Below are positions 52,097 to 55,347 of a DNA stretch of 55,347 bases, one piece after another; the first letter of the stretch is position 1; each line of letters opens with the position of its first letter. The notes below the pieces were generated by a model, which made no database searches, was not told the origin of the DNA, and saw nothing but the letters and a program-made list of their open reading frames with translations. The DNA is taken from positions 1 through 55,347 of the forward strand of contig JAFYMP010000090.1 in the NCBI GenBank assembly GCA_017556585.1. The letters run 5' to 3'. Made by a program: the position numbers and the translations under genes. Source of the DNA: Bacteroidaceae bacterium. Lineage in GTDB: Bacteria; Bacteroidota; Bacteroidia; Bacteroidales; Bacteroidaceae.

Positions 52097-52597
52097 ATTC
52101 TACATCTTCTAAACTCAGATTAATACTCATAATGCGATACATGACCAATAACTGCGGCCAATAGAAACTGATTTTGTGAATATAAGAAAATGAGAATTTT
52201 AATTATTGTAAATTAGAATTTTCTAACTGCATTTGTAAGTTGAATTCACCTATAGATTTTCTGTAGGTAATAATAATACTCAAACATATACAAATGATTC
52301 CGATATTGTATGTTATCGTTTCTATTGTGGCGGTATTGGATTACGCTGTGATGATACTAATTCAGGTATCTTAACTGTAAATATACATACAGCTAATCAG
52401 ATATTTATTCCTAAATCAAAGTTTGGAGAAGGTTTTTCAAAGCTTTTTATATACCATATCTATCTGATTTAGTCACTCAAATAATAAAGGTTGCATAAAA
52501 ACTTGTAATTTTAGTTAATTTTTTATGATTTGATTTATCATTATAGTCTTTAGTTGTATATTTATCGTTGTAATTAACCTGTTTAAGATATTGAAGT
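52097..52597. other. 500-bp AT-rich gap with a relic ORF
   Basis: Apart from an open frame without a start at 52239-52472 (next entry), nothing recognisable is present: no strong hairpin, repeat or consensus promoter beyond T/A-rich sequence. Confidence 0.4.
52239..52472 (+). pseudogene. Relic of an unidentified secreted-type gene
   Basis: 77 codons open between stops with no initiator. The reading FTYRFSVGNNNTQTYTNDSD, YRFYCGGIGLRCDDTNSGIL and ANQIFIPKSKFGEGF is protein-like, with Asn/Thr-rich turns as in surface proteins. It may be the remains of a neighbour of the broken FISUMP-like gene. Family not recognised. Confidence 0.35.
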
Positions 52598-53661
52598 ATG
52601 AAAAATTTTATTAGGATTTATTCTTTTTTTCTTTTGTTCACTGTAACATCTTGTTCTAACAAATCAAACGGAGATGTAGTAATTAAACCATCTGTAAAAG
52701 AAAATGCTAAGCCTTTAACATTGAAAGAAGTACCTACAGGGGAAGCATTGGATTTTGCGATGGTATGTTACGTCTATGATGATGTTCTAGTGGTTACTAA
52801 CTATGAGAATAGCAATAAACATCTGTTAGAATTTTATAATATAAATACCATGGAGCTGAAAAAACAGGCTATTTTACGTGGTAATGGACCTGGTGAACTA
52901 CTTCTATTACTTCCACGCAATTATAAAGATGAACTTCATGTTGATGGTGGCAGTACTTCTGGTGGAAAGTTGACGCAATTTAATGTTGTGGAATTTGCTA
53001 ATAACAAGGATAGCAAATTGGAATTTGTTGATTATGCATTTCAATGTCAGCAAAAGTACCTTTTAGATAATGATAAATTTCTTGTAGTTAATCCCTTTAG
53101 ATTAGTAAATAAAGAATTGGGAATAGAACAGGATGAAAACAGATTCATTATACTTGATGCCACTGATAGATTATTATCCAATGGACGTATTGATGCCTCC
53201 CTTGTAAATACTGGTGGAATAATGGTTAATTCCAAAGAGAAAAAGATATGTTACTACTCAGATGCTACAGCAGAAATAGAAATTTATGACTTTGATTTAA
53301 ATCTTATAAAAACAATAACTGGCCCAGATGATCTTAGACCTGTATATACAAGATTCCAAAATATTGTGCAAAATCGTACCAAAACTTTAACTTACGCATA
53401 TACGTATGCTTGTTATGATGATTCCTACATGTATTTGGCATATGATGGTAGAACCATAGATACCATGGAGTGGATTCAGAATAACGGAGTGATGGAAAAA
53501 GCAGAAAGTTGGGTATTTAAATTTGAGATGGCAATGTGATAGATGTCTATAAGGTAAGCAAAGAGAAGGAGATAGTTTCATTATCCGTTACTAAAAATGG
53601 CGACTTATATTTATGTTGCAAGGAAGAAGGACTGATTAAACTTTTTAAAGCCGAATTGTAA
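52598..53661 (+). pseudogene. Six-bladed beta-propeller-like lipoprotein, frameshifted near its C-terminus
   Basis: Codons 1-313 encode a lipoprotein (lipobox VTSC) resembling the BF3164/DUF4934-type six-bladed propeller proteins (LVVTNYENSNKHLLEFYNI, RGNGPGELLLL). The frame ends early at 53539, but the expected last blade (VIDVYKVSKEKEIVSLSVTK, ending LFKAEL) continues in another frame to 53661. A single missing base near 53532 (GAGATGGCAATG) would restore it. The product may be slightly shortened or inactive. Function unknown, envelope. Confidence 0.7.
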
Positions 53662-53722
53662 CTACTAAAAACAAACAGATAACTGTTTAAAAAACGAGAT
53701 TATTAAACTAAAACAGCATATT

Positions 53723-54937
53723 ATGAATAAGAGTATTATACTTTTAGCTATAATTGTTCTTGTTATGTCTTGTAAGAGTGGACAAAAAAAGAGCACAGAA
53801 AATGTAGTGGCAGATGCCGATACTGTTGCAGTTGTAGAGGTACCAACAGGCCCTATTACCATTCATATAGATGATGAGATGCGCCCCCTGTACGATACTT
53901 TAAGATTAGGCGAACTTATTGAATCCTACAGGCTTATACCATTATCTTCATCAGAGGAATCTTTTATGTGGCCCATTCGTGATATTCATTTTATGGAAGA
54001 TCAATACTTTATCTCTTATGGGGATTTATTAACCACACGAATGAAATCTTTTGATAAGAATGGAAACTTTATAAAAGAGATCTATAACATAGGCAGAGGC
54101 CCAAATGAGGTGGTATCCCCTTTAGAAAGAGTGTATAATGACGCTCAAAAGACAATAGCATTAATTTGTACTAATAGAGAAATTTTAAAGATAGATGCAG
54201 TAACGCATAATTTAAAAAAGATTTATATTGATGATATTCTTAAACCATTCAGACCTTGTTCATTTGATAATGGAATGTATGTAGGTATGACACTGAAGGA
54301 TTACAAAATTCCAGAGAGTATAGCAAAAGAGGGCAGCTTCTTATATTATTATGATTCTGATTTCAATATTATAGGTTCAATAGCGGACAATAAAGATAGA
54401 ACGCATAGAAATATAGAGGGCGTAACCACATTCCCTCGCCTTAAAGAAATTCTTTCACAATCTGGTGATAAAATTTTATACAAAGATATGTTTAACGATA
54501 CAATATATAGTGTAAGTGTAGATGGTAAATTTACACCTGCTATTATTGTTGATATCCCAAATAAGCTTAAGCCTACACTTCGTGAATCTGAACTGGCTAA
54601 AGAACAGGATAAACATAAGAAGATCTATTTAGATAACGTAACTGAAACAAAAGATTACATTATTATTACCTACTACTTTAAAGGTGTGCAACATACCGGT
54701 ATATGAAGTAAAGCCACACAGGAACTTTTGTATCTTTCTACCCGTCTTTCCGGTGTAATCCATTTAGTTATCCAGATAAATGAAATGAAATGGCATGAGG
54801 GCTGTTGTAATTTCAGTACAGAGAATAATACATTTATAACAGATATACCTGCATCAATGGCAAAATCTGAAATAGACAGTTTAAAAGATGAGGACAATTC
54901 TGTTTTAGTAGAAATTACTCTTGCAAATGGAAAATAG
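53723..54937 (+). pseudogene. Six-bladed beta-propeller-like lipoprotein with in-frame TGA
   Basis: Codons 1-327 encode a lipoprotein (lipobox VMSC) of the same propeller type as the preceding gene (IRDIHFMEDQYFISYGD, NIGRGPNEVVSPLERV). A TGA at 54704-54706 is followed, in the same frame, by a further 76 codons (SKATQELLYLST ... LVEITLANGK). A tryptophan codon TGG in place of TGA would give HTGIWSKATQ, which fits the family. This looks like a nonsense mutation, though the segment near 54760 may hold a second lesion. Probably nonfunctional or truncated. Confidence 0.65.
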
Positions 54938-54964
54938 GAGTAATATTAGATTAACGGCATATCT

Positions 54965-55249
54965 ATGACTGAACCAACAGAAGTTAAGGTAGAGGGTGGC
55001 ATTGAAACTGTTTTTTTTAGTTATACAAAAAGTGATTTAGACTGCGAATATATAGTACTTAATCCATTGATTTTCAAATCAGTCTATATGCGTCATAACG
55101 TGTCATCAGATGTCATAGTTGGGGCGTTTGGAAGGGAGGATTTTGGGGTGATTTTGATATTATATTACCGCAAATTCAAAGGATGGTTTTCCACAAATTC
55201 TGAGTCCAGAACACTGCAAAACTTGAAAGTTAAATGTGACTTATACTAG
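54965..55249 (+). CDS. Short unrecognised ORF, possibly a fragment
   Basis: 94 codons with no signal peptide or known motif (MTEPTEVKVEGGIETVFFSY, then DCEYIVLNPLIFKSVYM). It contains a T8 run (55010-55017). The C-terminal 45 codons look like a reading frame by chance. It may be a decayed end of the adjacent broken genes. Low confidence that it makes a protein. Confidence 0.25.
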   Translation: MTEPTEVKVEGGIETVFFSYTKSDLDCEYIVLNPLIFKSVYMRHNVSSDVIVGAFGREDFGVILILYYRKFKGWFSTNSESRTLQNLKVKCDLY

Positions 55250-55255
55250 AAAAAG

Positions 55256-55288
55256 TTGTCACTTTCGGAGGCAAAAAGGAAGTGACAA
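55256..55288 (+). promoter_or_regulatory. Inverted repeat at the start of the last gene
   Basis: TTGTCACTT (55256-55264) is the perfect reverse complement of AAGTGACAA (55280-55288), whose last base is the A of the following ATG. It could be an operator or an RNA hairpin hiding the start codon. Confidence 0.45.
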
Positions 55289-55347
55289 TGAAGCACAAGA
55301 CAAGAACAGAACGTGTGTATAACGAAGCCACAGGTTGGTATGAGACA
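55288..55347 (+). CDS. Start of a gene cut by the window edge
   Basis: Twenty codons (MKHKTRTERVYNEATGWYET) run off the end of the window. The reading is basic and polar, with no signal peptide. Family not recognised. A purine-rich GGAGG-containing stretch (55267-55280) and the inverted repeat lie directly upstream. Confidence 0.45.
   Translation, partial: MKHKTRTERVYNEATGWYET

Overview
The window is a Bacteroidales chromosome segment, most like the Prevotella/Bacteroides side of the order. The evidence is internal. Promoters repeatedly carry the Bacteroidetes -7 box TAnnTTTG and lack strong Shine-Dalgarno sites. There is a SprA/Sov-type type IX secretion translocon, a meso-diaminopimelate dehydrogenase, the Bacteroides-type N-succinyl/acetyl-ornithine transcarbamylase, a DUF2007-proB-proA cluster, many short-signal lipoproteins, and an array of secreted plant-polysaccharide enzymes. 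No rRNA, tRNA or CRISPR array was seen. The sequence is AT-rich throughout except for a few short foreign-looking patches.

Layout. 1-528: end of a TlpA-like thioredoxin. 0.7-4.2 kb (minus strand): a YoeB-type toxin-antitoxin pair, a YgiQ radical SAM protein, and a zeta-toxin-like P-loop kinase with a small partner. 4.3-19.5 kb: a carbohydrate-degradation block with PL11 rhamnogalacturonan lyase, GH9 glucanase, a Gly/Met-rich secreted protein, a tandem GH43-CBM6 enzyme and a GH98 multidomain enzyme with a sorting-like C-terminus; a large amidase/golvesin-domain protein lies among them on the minus strand. No SusC/SusD pair is present, so this is not a canonical PUL. 19.5-21.5 kb: two divergent EamA/DMT transporters. 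21.6-23.0 kb: a gene relic, then a structured leader RNA with an intrinsic terminator in front of a RhuM-family protein. 23-27.8 kb: GH3, a CCA-adding-type HD nucleotidyltransferase and a lipoprotein. 27.8-36.8 kb: sprA, ruvA and ddh. 36.8-38.2 kb: a HEPN Abi_2-family protein with a small structured RNA just downstream, bracketed by a 20-bp direct repeat. 38.2-50 kb: MORN protein; DUF2007-proB-proA-argF'; a minus-strand run of PASTA protein, RluD, Ddl, acyltransferase and lipoprotein; rpmH; then efp-radC-DUF59-lpxH. 50-55.3 kb: lipocalin, Bcp, and three successive secreted-protein genes that each carry a disabling change, ending in a short unknown ORF and a gene cut by the window edge.

How it works together. 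GH9, GH43, GH98, GH3 and PL11 between them could cut xyloglucan, glucan, xylan and pectin side structures. GH98 may be exported by the type IX system whose pore (SprA) is encoded here. Most of the remaining genes are housekeeping (proline and arginine synthesis, peptidoglycan, lipid A, translation, repair). Selfish or defence-like modules are scattered through them: YoeB pair, zeta-like pair, RhuM with its RNA leader, and Abi with its ncRNA. The best candidates for less-described biology are the Abi-ncRNA cassette (36.8-38.2 kb) and the RhuM leader RNA (21.9-22.0 kb). All family calls were made by eye from protein motifs and are not database results.
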